Below are positions 23,284 through 23,321 of a stretch of 23,321 bases of DNA, piece after piece; position 1 is the stretch's first letter; each line of letters starts with the position of its first letter. The notes below the pieces were generated by a model. The model was not told the origin of the DNA. It saw only the letters and a list, made by a program, of their open reading frames with translations, and did not search any database. The translations under genes and the position numbers were made by a program. Origin of the DNA: Clostridia bacterium (GTDB taxonomy: Bacteria; Bacillota; Clostridia; HGM11327); assembly GCA_017935525.1 (NCBI GenBank), contig JAGBHJ010000152.1:1-23321 (forward strand), given 5' to 3'.

Positions 23284-23321
23284 AATAGCAAATAACCAAA
23301 AACAAAAAAGTAAAAAATAAA

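Noticed and set aside
23243..23320. 25-codon frame starting MRVNGMLY after ftsL
   Set aside because: It overlaps the hairpin, has no ribosome site and ends in Lys-rich A-tract sequence; most likely chance.
1..23321. CRISPR arrays, insertion sequences, integrase or attachment sites, toxin-antitoxin or restriction genes
   Set aside because: No spaced repeats, terminal inverted repeats, transposase motifs or defence-type domains were seen on either strand.

Overview
The window looks like a chromosomal segment of a low-to-mid GC Gram-positive anaerobe of the class Clostridia, most likely an uncultured Oscillospirales- or Ruminococcaceae-type gut bacterium. This rests on the gene orders infC-rpmI-rplT, uppP/ftsK/rimO/pgsA/cinA/recA and mraZ-rsmH-ftsL, on strong Shine-Dalgarno sites, on near-consensus sigma-A promoters and on U-tract terminators. 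The genus cannot be fixed from sequence reading alone. I see no phage, transposon, CRISPR array, tRNA or rRNA.

Left third (1-7995, all minus strand). A partial gene with an N-terminal hydrophobic segment runs off the left edge; it has its own promoter and a roughly 130-nt leader. Next is a monocistronic GH4 alpha-galactosidase gene (melA-like). Then comes a two-gene unit of unknown role: a secreted or lipid-anchored protein with a PPC-type beta-sandwich, and a small protein with two membrane segments. After that is the translation operon infC-rpmI-rplT, whose leader folds as a terminator/antiterminator pair, followed by a GH29-like glycosidase gene and a Gfo/Idh/MocA oxidoreductase gene.

Middle (8046-9925). 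A divergent plus-strand operon encodes a glycerophosphodiester phosphodiesterase-family protein and a metallophosphoesterase. It ends in a strong terminator that faces another terminator on the opposite strand.

Right half (9959-20996, minus strand). This is an apparent 11-kb operon: uppP - ftsK/spoIIIE - rimO - pgsA - cinA - recA - leuS - LURP-one-related gene. Several stop and start codons overlap. I found one clear promoter, upstream of uppP, and one terminator, after the LURP gene. It combines cell-wall lipid carrier recycling, chromosome translocation, ribosome modification, phospholipid synthesis, recombination and tRNA charging.

Right end (21162-23321, plus strand). This is the start of the division and cell-wall (dcw) cluster: an array of MraZ-type AAAGTGG boxes over the promoter, then mraZ, rsmH and an ftsL-like gene, followed by a hairpin near the window edge.

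Most of the window is core housekeeping DNA. The parts most worth a second look are the leader RNAs (left-edge gene, PPC-protein gene, infC, uppP), the ATA start of infC, the uncharacterised PPC-protein/membrane-protein pair, the divergent glycosidase/phosphodiesterase locus, and a LeuRS with non-canonical signature motifs. I did not find a convincing new defence or mobile system.
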